Origin: DAOUJI01 sp965219565
Lineage (GTDB): Bacteria; Chloroflexota; Dehalococcoidia; Lucifugimonadales; JAGWBF01
Assembly (NCBI GenBank): GCA_965219565.1
Contig: OZ244780.1
Span: 2,356,001-2,420,000, forward strand
Direction: 5' to 3'
DNA length: 64,000 bases
Below, piece by piece: positions 49,496 to 58,433 of the stretch. Under the pieces are notes generated by a model. The model had not been told where the DNA came from, ran no database searches, and saw only the letters and a program-made list of their open reading frames with translations. Each line of letters begins with the position of its first letter. Within the stretch, counting starts at the first letter, position 1. Both the position numbers and the translations under genes were made by a program.

Positions 49496-52400
49496 CTACC
49501 CCCAGTTCCGGGACTTGGGAAGGACGTAGGGAGCTTTGATGCCCTCCACACTGCTCACTACGACGTTCATACTCCCGTTCAGCCGAGAGACCTTTCCCCT
49601 GACTTTCAGCATCGGCTCCCGTATAACCAACCGATAGCATTGGAAGACCTTGGGCCAAACCACCAGGGGTATGTGGCCAAACTCATCCTCCAATGTGATG
49701 AAGATAGTCTTGGAGCTAGCGGGATGCTGCCGCCTGACTACTAGCCCGGCCACGGTGACCTCCTCTCCGTCGCCGAGAGCTTCCACCTGGTCGCTGGGAA
49801 GCGTTTCAGGGCCTAGGTTGGGGCGTATGTGGGCCATGATGTGGCCCCTCGGATGCACTTCCATAACCGTGTATTCCTCCAGCATCTCTTCCCAGTCGGT
49901 CATAAGAGGCAAGTCTGCCATGTCCTGGTCCACCGGAAGCGCCAGAGGCCACTGGTATCCGTGGGAAGGGCGCCTCAGCCCGATTTCCCAGAGTGCGCTC
50001 CGCCTGTCCGCCCTCTCGCGGCCACGAATTAACCCGTCGAAAGCCCCCGCCAAGACCAGGCTCTCCAATGCTCTGCGCTGGAGTCCGGTGCGCTCCATTG
50101 CATCCCCCAGGCGTGTGAAGAGACCTCCTGCGTCGCGGGCTTTGAGGATGGCTTCAGCTCCGGCCTCTCCCACCCCCTTGACGTTCAGGAACCCCATCAG
50201 CACGGACTCATCCTTGATGGCGCATTTGCCGCCGCTCTCATTTATGTCGGGATTGAGGACGCCGACACCGTGGCGCTTGGCGTCCTCCTTCAGAGTTTCC
50301 AGGTTATAGAAGCCCATGGGCTGCTGGTTGAATATGGCCACGAAGAATTCAAGGGGATAGTAATGCTTCATCCAAGCCATTTGGTAAGCGGTTATTCCGA
50401 AGGCGTAGGCATGGGACTCAGGGAACATATACTGGCCGGAGAACCTCTTGAATATGGTGAGGGCAGTTTCCTCCGGCACGCCCCTGGCAACGGCTCCCGC
50501 CCGGAACTTCTCCCAGTAGTCTTGAAGGAGAGACCCATTGTTCTTGCGTCCGAACGCGCGGCGCAGGTTGTCCGCTTCTTTAGGGCTGAATCCCGCCACG
50601 TCCATTGCCAGCTGGTTCACCTGGTCTTGGAACAGAATCACTCCCATTGTCCGGGCAAGCGCCCGCTCTTCCAGGGGATGGTCAAACTCCCAAGGCACAT
50701 TGTTGGCGTATCTCTCGATGAACCGGCTGACCCCGTCGTTGACGCCCACGCCCGGCCTGACCGCCGCCACCTCAAAGGCCATTTCAGTCAGGTTGGTGGG
50801 CATGATGCGGGTGATGGTCTGCATCTGGGCCGCCGACTCCACCTGAAATATGCCAATGGTGTCGGCCTGGTGGAGGTTTTTGTAGACAGCCTCGTCCTCG
50901 AAGTCGATGCGGGATAGGTCTTCATATCTGCCCGTCCGCTCTTCGATGATTTCGAGAGCTTCCTGCATCTGGGAAAGGGCTCCCAGGGACAGAAAGTCGA
51001 TTTTTACAAAGCCTGCGTCCTGTACGCTGTCCTTGTCCCACTGGCACACGTACCGTCCGTCTATCGCCCCCGGCTGCACCGGCGTCAGGTCGATGAGGGG
51101 CGTCGATGATATGATCATGCCTCCCGGGTGCTGCCCAATGTACTTGGGAAAGCTGTCCAGCTGCTCCGCCAAATCTATGAGGTCTCTCCATACGGGAGCG
51201 TCAATCTTGCGGCGGAATTCAGGCAGTTCAAGCATCTCGGAGCGGAGACCCGAAGCATGGCGCGTGTCGACCCTCTTGGCCAGCTTGTCCACGTCCTCCG
51301 GCGGGAGACCCAGGGCCTTGCCCAGGTCTCGTATGGCCCCCTTCATGCGGTAGGTGGCTATCGTTCCGGTCAAGGCCGCCGAGGGCCATCCCCAACGCCG
51401 GTGCACCTGCAGTATCAGCTCCTCCCGGATATTACGTGGGAAGTCCAGGTCGATATCGGGAACGGCGCCCATCTCATCATTCATGAAACGGTCCAGAGAC
51501 AGGTCGTATTGCAACGGGTCTATGTGAGAAAGGCCAATCAGGTATCCCACCAGCATGGACACAGACGAGCCCCTGCCCCGTCCCGGAGGTCTCTCTTCCA
51601 GAGGCGTCTCACGGTCTACCAGCCCCAGGTCTATCATCACTTCCCTGGCCATGTTTATGATGTCGTAGTAGATGAGGAAGAAACCCGCCAGCTCGTGCTT
51701 CTCGATTAGCCGCAGCTCCTCATTCAAACGCTCCCGAACCCTGGGTGAAATCGAGCCGTACCGTCGCATCGCCGCCTCATAGCAGAGCTCTCTCAAGTAG
51801 CTGAGAGGTGTATGGCCTTTGGGCACAGGGTGGTCGGGGAACCGGTAGCCCAGGTTGTTCTCCAGATTGAATCCGGAGCACCGTTCTGCGATCTTCAGCG
51901 TATTCTTCAGCGCCTCTGGCGTCTCCCTGAAGAGACTGGCCATCTCTTGGTGCGACTTCAGGTGAAAGTTGGAGTTCGGGCGTCGTTCCCGGTGGGTCTC
52001 TTCCAGTGTGCGGTTGTGCCTGATGGCCACCAGAGCATCCTGGAGCCGGCTCCGTTCGGGCGCATGGTAATGGACGTTGTTCGTAGCAACCACGCCCACG
52101 CCCAGCTTACGTGCCATCTCGTACAGCTTCCGGCAGCGCAGCCTGTCGCCCTGGACCAGGTTCTGTTGCAATTCCATAAAGACGTTGTCAGGGCCGAACC
52201 AGTCCAGATAGTTTCGCGTCTCTGTTTCGGCTTCCATCCACTTCCCTTCTGACAAGAGAGAGGGGACCCTTCCCTTAGGACAACCTGTGAGCAGAATGAC
52301 TCCCTCGGCATGTTGGGGAAGAAGCTCGGGATCCAATTGGGGCTCACGTCGGTCTTTGATTCTCGAGAACGTGAGAAGGCGGCAGATGTTCCGGTATCCC

Positions 52401-52648
52401 GTCCTGTCGCGGGCCAGCAGGGTCAGGTGCGAACCGTCGGAAAGGGTAACTTCCGCGCCTGTTATGGGCTGTATGCCCAGGCTGTTGGCAAGCCTGGCAA
52501 ACTCCATGGCGCCGCTCAGGTTGTCATGGTCCGTCAAGGCCAGGGCGCCGTAACCCAGCTCTTTGGCCCGCATGAGGAGTTCTTCCAGAGAGGATGCCCC
52601 CTCGTGGAAGGAGTAGTTGCTGTGACAGTGGAGTTCTGCGTACTTCAC
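49496..52648 (-). CDS. dnaE2: Error-prone DNA polymerase III alpha subunit
   Basis: A 1050-residue C-family polymerase. The PHP domain starts ELHCHSNYS (His7, His9); polymerase catalytic acids lie in PDIDLDFP (Asp398, Asp400) after GRGRGSSVS, and GQHPGGMII and AYQMAWMKHYYP are in the palm and fingers. HhH motif and an OB domain (EEVTVAGLVVRRQ) follow; the tau-binding tail of replicative DnaE is missing, which with the length points to DnaE2, the damage-tolerance polymerase. imuA and imuB, its usual partners, are not nearby. The start is GTG after GAGG. A -10-like TATACT lies at 52700-52705 on the minus strand. Confidence 0.93.
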   Translation of the reverse strand: MKYAELHCHSNYSFHEGASSLEELLMRAKELGYGALALTDHDNLSGAMEFARLANSLGIQPITGAEVTLSDGSHLTLLARDRTGYRNICRLLTFSRIKDRREPQLDPELLPQHAEGVILLTGCPKGRVPSLLSEGKWMEAETETRNYLDWFGPDNVFMELQQNLVQGDRLRCRKLYEMARKLGVGVVATNNVHYHAPERSRLQDALVAIRHNRTLEETHRERRPNSNFHLKSHQEMASLFRETPEALKNTLKIAERCSGFNLENNLGYRFPDHPVPKGHTPLSYLRELCYEAAMRRYGSISPRVRERLNEELRLIEKHELAGFFLIYYDIINMAREVMIDLGLVDRETPLEERPPGRGRGSSVSMLVGYLIGLSHIDPLQYDLSLDRFMNDEMGAVPDIDLDFPRNIREELILQVHRRWGWPSAALTGTIATYRMKGAIRDLGKALGLPPEDVDKLAKRVDTRHASGLRSEMLELPEFRRKIDAPVWRDLIDLAEQLDSFPKYIGQHPGGMIISSTPLIDLTPVQPGAIDGRYVCQWDKDSVQDAGFVKIDFLSLGALSQMQEALEIIEERTGRYEDLSRIDFEDEAVYKNLHQADTIGIFQVESAAQMQTITRIMPTNLTEMAFEVAAVRPGVGVNDGVSRFIERYANNVPWEFDHPLEERALARTMGVILFQDQVNQLAMDVAGFSPKEADNLRRAFGRKNNGSLLQDYWEKFRAGAVARGVPEETALTIFKRFSGQYMFPESHAYAFGITAYQMAWMKHYYPLEFFVAIFNQQPMGFYNLETLKEDAKRHGVGVLNPDINESGGKCAIKDESVLMGFLNVKGVGEAGAEAILKARDAGGLFTRLGDAMERTGLQRRALESLVLAGAFDGLIRGRERADRRSALWEIGLRRPSHGYQWPLALPVDQDMADLPLMTDWEEMLEEYTVMEVHPRGHIMAHIRPNLGPETLPSDQVEALGDGEEVTVAGLVVRRQHPASSKTIFITLEDEFGHIPLVVWPKVFQCYRLVIREPMLKVRGKVSRLNGSMNVVVSSVEGIKAPYVLPKSRNWG

Positions 52649-53007
52649 GGCGCCTCACTCCCGGCCGTCCCAGAGACAGCACCAGGAAATAGGGCGTAAA
52701 GTATAGAACCCGCTGTGAATCGCAGGACAAGGGCCTGATGTCACGGCAATGCACACGGTCAAGCGGACCGTTGCCGGCATGGGCGATGCCTATGAGAATA
52801 GACGCCGATGGACCGAAACTCGTCTTTCCGGCGAAGCCCGGAAACCAGAAAACCTCATTTCATTTACAGGGTTCCCTGGGTTCTGCCGGAGTGACGGCAG
52901 GCATGGCACACCCCGGATTGTGGACGCCGACGGAATGCGCAAAGTCGTTCCGTTGCCGCCCACGGCCCGGGGTGATCTAGGTTCCTTGGAGAGTTAGACG
53001 CGAGGCT
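52649..53007. other. Intergenic region with decayed repeat, no credible gene
   Basis: This 359-base gap upstream of dnaE2 holds a possible -10 for dnaE2 and a remnant repeat at 52821-52900. An 82-codon + frame at 52749 has no ribosome-binding site and translates the repeat (FTGFPGFCRSDG), so it is rejected as a gene. Confidence 0.6.
52821..52900. repeat. Decayed repeat resembling the CGTCATTCCGGCGAAAGCCGG family
   Basis: CGTCTTTCCGGCGAAGCCCG with GAAACCAG, then TTCTGCCGGAGTGACGGCA about 50 bases on. This resembles, with several changes, the widespread palindromic element (CGTCATTCCGGCGAAAGCC type) seen in many bacterial genomes. The copy is incomplete. Confidence 0.5.
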
Positions 53008-53427
53008 TTAGGTCGTGCCGGGCCAGCCCCTCTCGGAGATGTCGATGGTCACGCTGTCGGGGCCGGCGAACTTGAACTCGTGCCTGTCCCTGGCGCCCGC
53101 TTCCGCCCCCATGGAGAGGGCCGCGTTGATGTCGTCCCTGGGGCTGATGCCCACGGCGGCCATCTTGTCGGACATTTCGCCTGCGTCCTCCACGTGGACT
53201 CCTATGTGATGGAGGCCGCTGTACTCCTTGCCTTTTTCCGCGCCCGCCGCCTCGTCGTTGTTGAACTTGAGTAGCGCTATGTTGACCGTGCCGTCGCTCA
53301 CGAAGAAGCCGGTGGCGTTGGCGCTGTTCACCTGTCCCACCACCTGCAACCCCAGCGTCTCAGTGTAGAACTTGCACGATGCGTCCGGGTCCTGGGTCGA
53401 TATTGCGATGTGCTTAATCTTGGCCAT
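53008..53427 (-). CDS. VOC family (glyoxalase-like) protein
   Basis: A 139-residue VOC protein. Start MAKIKHIAISTQDPDASCKFYTETLG, with His6 as first metal-binding position; LHHIGVHVEDAGEMS carries the next histidine and a C-terminal FKFAGPDSVTIDISERGW with a D-x-S ending. It is close to methylmalonyl-CoA epimerase/glyoxalase I architecture, substrate unknown. AGGAGGG sits before the ATG at 53427; a longer frame to 53553 runs into the next gene. First in the run of catabolic genes going down from 55705. Confidence 0.87.
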   Translation of the reverse strand: MAKIKHIAISTQDPDASCKFYTETLGLQVVGQVNSANATGFFVSDGTVNIALLKFNNDEAAGAEKGKEYSGLHHIGVHVEDAGEMSDKMAAVGISPRDDINAALSMGAEAGARDRHEFKFAGPDSVTIDISERGWPGTT

Positions 53428-53482
53428 TCCGTCCCTCCTGCTCTTTTTCTTCAATAAGATACCACAAACCGGCGTCCCGCCA

Positions 53483-54439
53483 TTATTCCCCAGCGAAAAA
53501 CCGGCGGGGATTGTCGACCATGATGCGATGGATGTCGTCGTCGCCAGCCCCAAGCTCCTTGAGCCGGGGCAGGACTTTTCGGGATATGAAGCTGTAGGCG
53601 TCGGGGTTGAACCTGTGCCGGTCTTCCCTGATTTCCTCGCTCAGCCAGTTGGCTGGGGGAACATAGTCATGGGCAAGCATGATCCTGTGAGTGTATCCGG
53701 CCTCCATCAACTGGAACGCCAACTGGGTGCGTCCCTCCCAGTCGGGAGTCCCCGGAATGCGTCCTCCCGGGTACCGGTCCAGGCCAATCCACACTCCCTT
53801 TTGCAGCAGGCCCAGCAGGTAGTCCATGTCGGTATCGTCGTTGCTGTGTCCTATGTAGACCGCGTCCAGGTCCACCCCTTCCTCTTCAAGGATACGCACC
53901 TGCTGCTCCCCCACACGGTCGGGCGACCAAGTGTGGGTGGATATACGTGTCCCGGTGGCTTTGCACGTTCGGCCGGCCGCCCTCAACACCATCTCCTGGA
54001 GCTCAGTCACCCCTCCTCGGTCGCTGGCCACCTTGATTATGCCCGCTTTGATGCCCGTGCCTTCGATGCCCTCTTCCACCTCCCGTATGTACACGGAAGC
54101 CAGCAGGTCTGGTGAGGCCGTGCCAAAGGATACGGGTATGCCCATGTGGTTTCCCGTGGCCGGAATGATGTTCACCCCGCTCCGTTGGGACACTTCACGC
54201 ATCAGCTCAACGTCCCGGCCAAGGTCGATGGTGGTCACGTCAATGATGGTCCTGAGCCCCTCGTCGTAAGCCTCTTTGAGCGCCTTGGGCACCTGGTCCA
54301 GAACGGCCTGGCTATCGACCAGTTCGGGATACGTGTGCTTGAGCCCTGGACCGCTGATGGAGACGTGTTCATGGCTGAGGGTGAACCCCAAGTCCGATAC
54401 GTCTATCGGGCCTGTTACGGTGTTGACTGTAGTTGGCAC
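53483..54439 (-). CDS. Phosphotriesterase-family metallohydrolase
   Basis: A 318-residue TIM-barrel amidohydrolase-superfamily member with a binuclear metal site. Ligands read directly: His23 and His25 (LSHEHV), carbamylated-lysine candidate Lys137 (AGIIKVA), His170 (ISTHTWS), His199 (YIGHSND) and Asp259 (LAHDYVPP). Relatives include phosphotriesterase, lactonases and PTE-homology proteins; the natural substrate is likely a lactone or ester, not an organophosphate, but this is inference. GTG start after AGGAGGAATTC. It follows a BKACE gene by 39 bases and may hydrolyse a related intermediate. Confidence 0.9.
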   Translation of the reverse strand: MPTTVNTVTGPIDVSDLGFTLSHEHVSISGPGLKHTYPELVDSQAVLDQVPKALKEAYDEGLRTIIDVTTIDLGRDVELMREVSQRSGVNIIPATGNHMGIPVSFGTASPDLLASVYIREVEEGIEGTGIKAGIIKVASDRGGVTELQEMVLRAAGRTCKATGTRISTHTWSPDRVGEQQVRILEEEGVDLDAVYIGHSNDDTDMDYLLGLLQKGVWIGLDRYPGGRIPGTPDWEGRTQLAFQLMEAGYTHRIMLAHDYVPPANWLSEEIREDRHRFNPDAYSFISRKVLPRLKELGAGDDDIHRIMVDNPRRFFAGE

Positions 54440-54478
54440 GAATTCCTCCTGTTGGGCGGCGGCTATTCCGGTTTGGAC

Positions 54479-55363
54479 CTACTCCGGTTTGGGAATTAGG
54501 CCCAGAATCTCTCTTGCCTGAGCGGGAGTCGTGGGCTCCCGGCCATGCAACCGGGCCAGGGTCACGGCCCACTCGACATGGTCAGCACTGGACTTGGGTT
54601 CGGAGTTGTTGGGGAGCCAGGGGCTGTCTTCAAACCCGACCCTTACGTGGGCGCCCGTGGCGATGGCGATGGCGACTATCTCAAAGGTTAGCAGCCCGCT
54701 GCTGTGGGTTATCCAGATGGCGTCGGGATAATGCTCCCTTATCCGGTCGGTCATGAAGTAGTAGTTGTGTGGAGTGGAGGGCATGCCCTGCCTGGCCCCA
54801 CCCCAATTCCCCGACGGCTCCACCAGGAAGTAGTGAGTCTTCTTTATGGAGCCTTCCTGCATCAGGGTGAACGCATTGTTCAGGTGACCCGCGTCCTGCA
54901 CAGCCGGCTCGGGCATGGTGCCGCGGGCGTAACATGCGTCCAGCGTGGCCACTATGTCCTCGTAGCTGTTGGGCGAGATGCGGGTCTCCCGTTTCTCCGT
55001 GGAGGCGTTCATGGGCCAGGACACGTTGTAGCCCAGGTTCAGCGACACCATTTCCACTGGCTGGGGAGCGTCCGATAAGTAGCGCACCACCGACTCCACC
55101 GGCTCTTCCCAGGCCCTGGCCGTGGTGTGGTTCAACGCCAGGTCGCACCGCTCCCTGATGAGCCGGTCGGCCTCGGCGTACCATTCGGTGTCGTAGCTGA
55201 CTCTGCCGTCGGGATGGCGGGCGTGCATGTGCACTATAGAGGCCCCGGCGTTGTAACATCGCACGGCCTCGTCAGCCACTTCCTGGGGAGTCCAGGGTAC
55301 GTTGGGGTTGTCTTCCCTGCCCCTGTTGCCGTTCAGGCAGGCCTTGATGATTATGGCGTCCAT
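54479..55363 (-). CDS. Beta-keto acid cleavage enzyme (BKACE/DUF849)
   Basis: A 294-residue TIM-barrel zinc enzyme of the BKACE family, which condenses a beta-keto acid with acetyl-CoA to give acetoacetate and a CoA ester (first known as 3-keto-5-aminohexanoate cleavage enzyme). Metal-binding His45 and His47 lie in IVHMHARHPDG, and CNPN-like N-terminal KACLNGNRGR and the VEPSGNWGG and VRVGFEDSPWL motifs are as in the family. The exact beta-keto acid is unknown. It lies between a CMD gene and the phosphotriesterase-like gene on the same strand. Confidence 0.9.
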   Translation of the reverse strand: MDAIIIKACLNGNRGREDNPNVPWTPQEVADEAVRCYNAGASIVHMHARHPDGRVSYDTEWYAEADRLIRERCDLALNHTTARAWEEPVESVVRYLSDAPQPVEMVSLNLGYNVSWPMNASTEKRETRISPNSYEDIVATLDACYARGTMPEPAVQDAGHLNNAFTLMQEGSIKKTHYFLVEPSGNWGGARQGMPSTPHNYYFMTDRIREHYPDAIWITHSSGLLTFEIVAIAIATGAHVRVGFEDSPWLPNNSEPKSSADHVEWAVTLARLHGREPTTPAQAREILGLIPKPE

Positions 55364-55396
55364 GGGAGGCCTCCTCTCTCGGGCCTTGACGACAGG

Positions 55397-55705
55397 TTAG
55401 TTCTGTTCAAAGACGTCTAAAGCAATCCTCGACGCCTGGGCCGCGGTAGGCCATCCAGCATAGAAAGCCATGTGGGTGATGACTTCTCCGATTTCTTCCT
55501 TGGTCAGGCCGTTGTCCAGGGCCCGCTGAAAGTGGCCGGGAAGCTGGCCGATGCGGTACTGCGAGATAAGGGACGCTATGGTGATGAGGCTCCTGTCCCT
55601 TTTGGAAAGCTCGGAACGCTCCCATACGTCACCAAAGAGCACCTCTTCATTCAGTTGGGCCAGCTTGGGGGCAACCTGACGGATGACTTCACGCGCGGTA
55701 GTCAT
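55397..55705 (-). CDS. Carboxymuconolactone decarboxylase family protein
   Basis: A 102-residue CMD-family protein with the helical fold FGDVWERSELSKRDRSLITIASLIS and a C-terminal EIGEVITHMAFYAGWPTA. It has no CxxC, so it is the PcaC-like rather than the AhpD-like type. The family covers decarboxylases in protocatechuate breakdown and small uncharacterised enzymes. Good ribosome-binding site (GGAGGAGC). A near-identical-length paralogue lies at 57027. It starts the short run with BKACE and PTE. Confidence 0.87.
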   Translation of the reverse strand: MTTAREVIRQVAPKLAQLNEEVLFGDVWERSELSKRDRSLITIASLISQYRIGQLPGHFQRALDNGLTKEEIGEVITHMAFYAGWPTAAQASRIALDVFEQN

Positions 55706-55761
55706 AGCTCCTCCTACATATCGGTCGAATTGGATGCCCTATTATACCCCCTCCGCATGAC

Positions 55762-56724
55762 CTACGCCCGTTTGGGGTCCTCTTGCGAGCAACGGTAGTG
55801 GCGGTCCAGTTCCGAGGCGTAACGGCGCCCCAGCGCGGCGTCCTCGCCTTCCAGCCATTGAGTGAACCGGGTGGAGGCGGTGGGCGGGTCAGCCGACACC
55901 AGATGGCCCGCCAACAGGCCGTCGATTTCATCCCTGGTCAACACCACATCCCGCACCAGCCAACCTGCCATTCGAGCGGCCAGCACCACCAAGGAAGGCC
56001 GTACGTGAATCAGTCGAGTTCGGCTGCCCACTCGTCGGGCTATGAGCCGCACTAATTCCTCAAACGTGAATGTTTCAGGACCCACCGCGTCGAACACGAC
56101 ATTTTCGCTCCCCGACCCGGCAATCACGGCGAGTTGGGCGAGGTCGTCCACGGACACGGGTTGGATCGAATAGTCTCCGCGCCCTGCGATTGGGAACACT
56201 GGAAACCGTCGCAAGAACCAGGCGATGTTGTTTATCAACACATCCTCTGGGCTGAACAGCACTGTGGGCCGGATGATGGTGTAGGACAACCCAGACTCGT
56301 GAATTGCCTTCTCCACCAGAGCCTTGCCCCGAAAGTATGGAAGCGGTGAGTCTTCTGAAGGGTTAGTGATGCTGATGTGGACGATGCGTCTAACGCCGGC
56401 TTCAACCGCCGCCCGTATCAGGATGCGGGAGTTCCGAACGGCAACGTCATGGGTAACCACACCGCGTGCGAAGCGAATCCAGTAAGTATTGTGCAGGGTG
56501 TCAGCTCCCCGAAGATGCACCACCAAACTGCCAAAGTCGCTGAAGTCCAGAGGCAGAGCTTCCACTCGACTGCCGAAGGGGCTGCGGGAGGCGGGACTGC
56601 GGGTCAGCGTCTTCACAATGCCGCCATGCTCCAGCAACCTCTGGGCGATGTACCTGCCGGTGTGGCCAAAGGCCCCGGTGACGACACTGAAATCAGATCG
56701 GGGCATTGCTGGATATTTGTTCAT
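55762..56724 (-). CDS. NAD(P)-binding NmrA/epimerase-like protein
   Basis: A 320-residue atypical SDR. VVTGAFGHTGRYIAQRLLE supplies the nucleotide-binding motif with GxxGxxG spacing; VRRIVHISITNPSEDSPLPYFRGKALVEKAI holds a YFRGK segment at the YxxxK position, and a YTIIRPTVLF strand follows, as in NmrA/NDUFA9-like proteins. Function unknown; quinone-reductase-linked or sugar epimerase roles are both possible. Start ATG 56724 preferred; GTG at 56772 would give 16 more residues. It stands alone between two CMD genes. Confidence 0.83.
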   Translation of the reverse strand: MNKYPAMPRSDFSVVTGAFGHTGRYIAQRLLEHGGIVKTLTRSPASRSPFGSRVEALPLDFSDFGSLVVHLRGADTLHNTYWIRFARGVVTHDVAVRNSRILIRAAVEAGVRRIVHISITNPSEDSPLPYFRGKALVEKAIHESGLSYTIIRPTVLFSPEDVLINNIAWFLRRFPVFPIAGRGDYSIQPVSVDDLAQLAVIAGSGSENVVFDAVGPETFTFEELVRLIARRVGSRTRLIHVRPSLVVLAARMAGWLVRDVVLTRDEIDGLLAGHLVSADPPTASTRFTQWLEGEDAALGRRYASELDRHYRCSQEDPKRA

Positions 56725-57026
56725 TCGGACGAGGGAGCAGGAAAGATCGTGGAGAACGACACGAGCTGACACATTCCGAGGTTTTTTGCCTCCTCCTCGA
56801 CGTAGCTCTAGACAGTGTACCTCATTGCGAGGCTCGCCAGGGAACGTTCTTGCAGCGGCAGAAACGCTCTGCTCACGGCCTACCCACTCACTGCCAACGG
56901 ATCGAAAATGGTGGGGTTGTCCCGAATGCCGGAGCAGACCGAGTCAACGAAGGGACTCGGAACTTGACGCGGCGCCGAAACGGAGGCGCCGCCTACCGAA
57001 GCCGCCAACGGCCAAAGGGCGACCTT

Positions 57027-57335
57027 CTAGGACTCGGAGAACACCTCTTTGGTCACCGTGGCGGCGTGGGCGCCGGTGGGGAAGCCCGCGTAAAACGCAA
57101 CCTGGGTTATCAGCTCGCTGAGTTCTTCCTTGGTCACACCCAACCCGACGGCTCGCCGTATGTGGGCCCGCAGTGGCTCAGTGCGGTAGAGAGCCATCAG
57201 GGCAGCTACGGAAATCAGCGCTCTGTCTCGCGAATCCAAGACAGGACGCTCCCAGATGTCTCCGAACAGCACTTCCTGTGCGACGGACCACAGCTTCGGG
57301 GCGAATTCCTCCATTGCCGACTTTGCAGTTGTCAT
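57027..57335 (-). CDS. Carboxymuconolactone decarboxylase family protein (paralogue)
   Basis: A 102-residue CMD-family protein, the same length as the one at 55397 and very like it at the start (MTTAKSAMEEFAPKLW against MTTAREVIRQVAPKLA), the FGDIWERPVLDSRDRALIS block and the C-terminal ELSELITQVAFYAGFPTGA. No CxxC motif. ATG 57335 is chosen from AAGGAGGCA just upstream. A duplication of the 55397 gene is likely. The 254 bases upstream of the NmrA-like gene after this gene hold a GC-rich hairpin (56969-56992) but no T run. Confidence 0.85.
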   Translation of the reverse strand: MTTAKSAMEEFAPKLWSVAQEVLFGDIWERPVLDSRDRALISVAALMALYRTEPLRAHIRRAVGLGVTKEELSELITQVAFYAGFPTGAHAATVTKEVFSES

Positions 57336-57391
57336 CGAATGCCTCCTTAATAAATATTCGGATTCCGGGATTGCCTTGAAAACAGATGTCA

Positions 57392-57436
57392 CTTCACCTT
57401 CTCCGGGAGCGGAAGAAGGTTAGTATGAGGGATACC
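57392..57436. repeat. Strongly decayed REP-like palindrome
   Basis: TCACCTTCTCCGGGAGC with GGAAGAAGGTTAGTATGAGG retains the spacing of the CTCTCCC...GGGAGAGGGTTAGGGTGAGGG unit but with many changes. It lies between the CMD paralogue and the dehydrogenase. Confidence 0.4.
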
Positions 57437-57452
57437 CAGGCCGACGGAACGG

Positions 57453-58433
57453 CTAGTCGGCCACCCTCAAGACAGCCTTAATCACCCCGTCCTCGTAGTC
57501 CTCGTACATCTTGTAGGCCCGGTTCACGTCTTCCGGGGTGAACTCCATGCGGTGGGTGATCATCTGCGCAGGGTCTATCCATCCCTGGTCACGGAGAGCG
57601 ACTATGTCTGCTATGTTCGGGGGAGATTTCCCGCCACGGGCGGCCGTTGTGGGCATTAACGTGGGCTGGTTCTGAGTCAGGAGCGAAGTGTCCACTGGAA
57701 CGATGGGCTCCGACTGTATGCCGAACATGATTACGAGGCCGTACTGGGTCACGTAACGCAAAGACGAGTCAAGAGTATCGGCAAACCCAGCGGCTTCCAC
57801 TGTGATGTCCGCCCCATTGCCATCGGTGAGTTCGGAGATTGCCGCAGCCAGGTCCTCCCTGTCGGGGTTGACGGTGTGGGTCGCTCCAAAGCGGCCTGAA
57901 TACTCTAGGCGGTAGTCCAGGGGGTCCACCGTGATAACTTTCTGAGCCCCCAGTTTGGACGTGAGCATGGTGAAAGACAGCCCGATGGCGCCCTGGCCGA
58001 ATATGGCGACGGTCTTGCCCATGATGGAGCCCATCTGCTTGCAAGCGTAGAGGACGGTGCCCGAGGGTTGGCACATGACCCATTCCGAGAGGTCTCCGTA
58101 GTCCGGCAAGGCCACCATCTCGCCGGCCTGGGATGTGAGATATTCCACCAGCCCGCCGCTGACCTCGCGCTCGGGCAGCACGATGACGCGCTGGCCTTCC
58201 CGGAACCGATCGCTGCGGCTCTCCACAACGACGCCCGCCACCTCGTGGCAAGGTTCGCCGATGCCGAACGGATATCTCTCTTCCGGATGTATGGGGCCGT
58301 ATGCCCTCCTGATGTCGCTTCCGCATATAGAGACGCGCTGAACTTTTATCAGACACTCGCCGTCTTGAGCAACCGGCGTTTCCACGTCCTTGAACTCGAA
58401 CCGCTTGGGTCCCACAAGCTGGGCAGCCTTCAT
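57453..58433 (-). CDS. Medium-chain zinc-type alcohol dehydrogenase family protein
   Basis: A 326-residue MDR protein. It begins MKAAQLVGPKRFEFKDVETP; the catalytic zinc ligand region is SICGSDIR and the GHE motif is changed to PCHEVAG, and AIFGQGAIGLSF is the NAD(P)-binding glycine motif. The four cysteines of the structural zinc lobe are missing. Family members oxidise diverse alcohols or sugar acids. ATG 58433 was chosen over a GTG-like upstream extension. It is the divergent neighbour of the epoxide-hydrolase-like gene at 58630. Confidence 0.87.
   Translation of the reverse strand: MKAAQLVGPKRFEFKDVETPVAQDGECLIKVQRVSICGSDIRRAYGPIHPEERYPFGIGEPCHEVAGVVVESRSDRFREGQRVIVLPEREVSGGLVEYLTSQAGEMVALPDYGDLSEWVMCQPSGTVLYACKQMGSIMGKTVAIFGQGAIGLSFTMLTSKLGAQKVITVDPLDYRLEYSGRFGATHTVNPDREDLAAAISELTDGNGADITVEAAGFADTLDSSLRYVTQYGLVIMFGIQSEPIVPVDTSLLTQNQPTLMPTTAARGGKSPPNIADIVALRDQGWIDPAQMITHRMEFTPEDVNRAYKMYEDYEDGVIKAVLRVAD

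Noticed and set aside
52690..52740. A LexA/SOS box upstream of dnaE2
   Set aside because: I looked for GAAC-N4-GTTC and similar dyads; GAACCCGCTGTGA has only one half-site, so no operator is claimed.
52749..52997. An 82-codon frame upstream of dnaE2
   Set aside because: It lacks a ribosome-binding site and most of its length is a decayed palindromic repeat.
56969..56992. An 8-base GC-rich hairpin downstream of the CMD paralogue
   Set aside because: It has no T run in the minus-strand direction, so it is not called as a terminator.
56706..57350. A 214-codon + frame spanning the NmrA-like/CMD interval
   Set aside because: It is opposite the CMD gene and the region between; no start signal and no recognisable domain.
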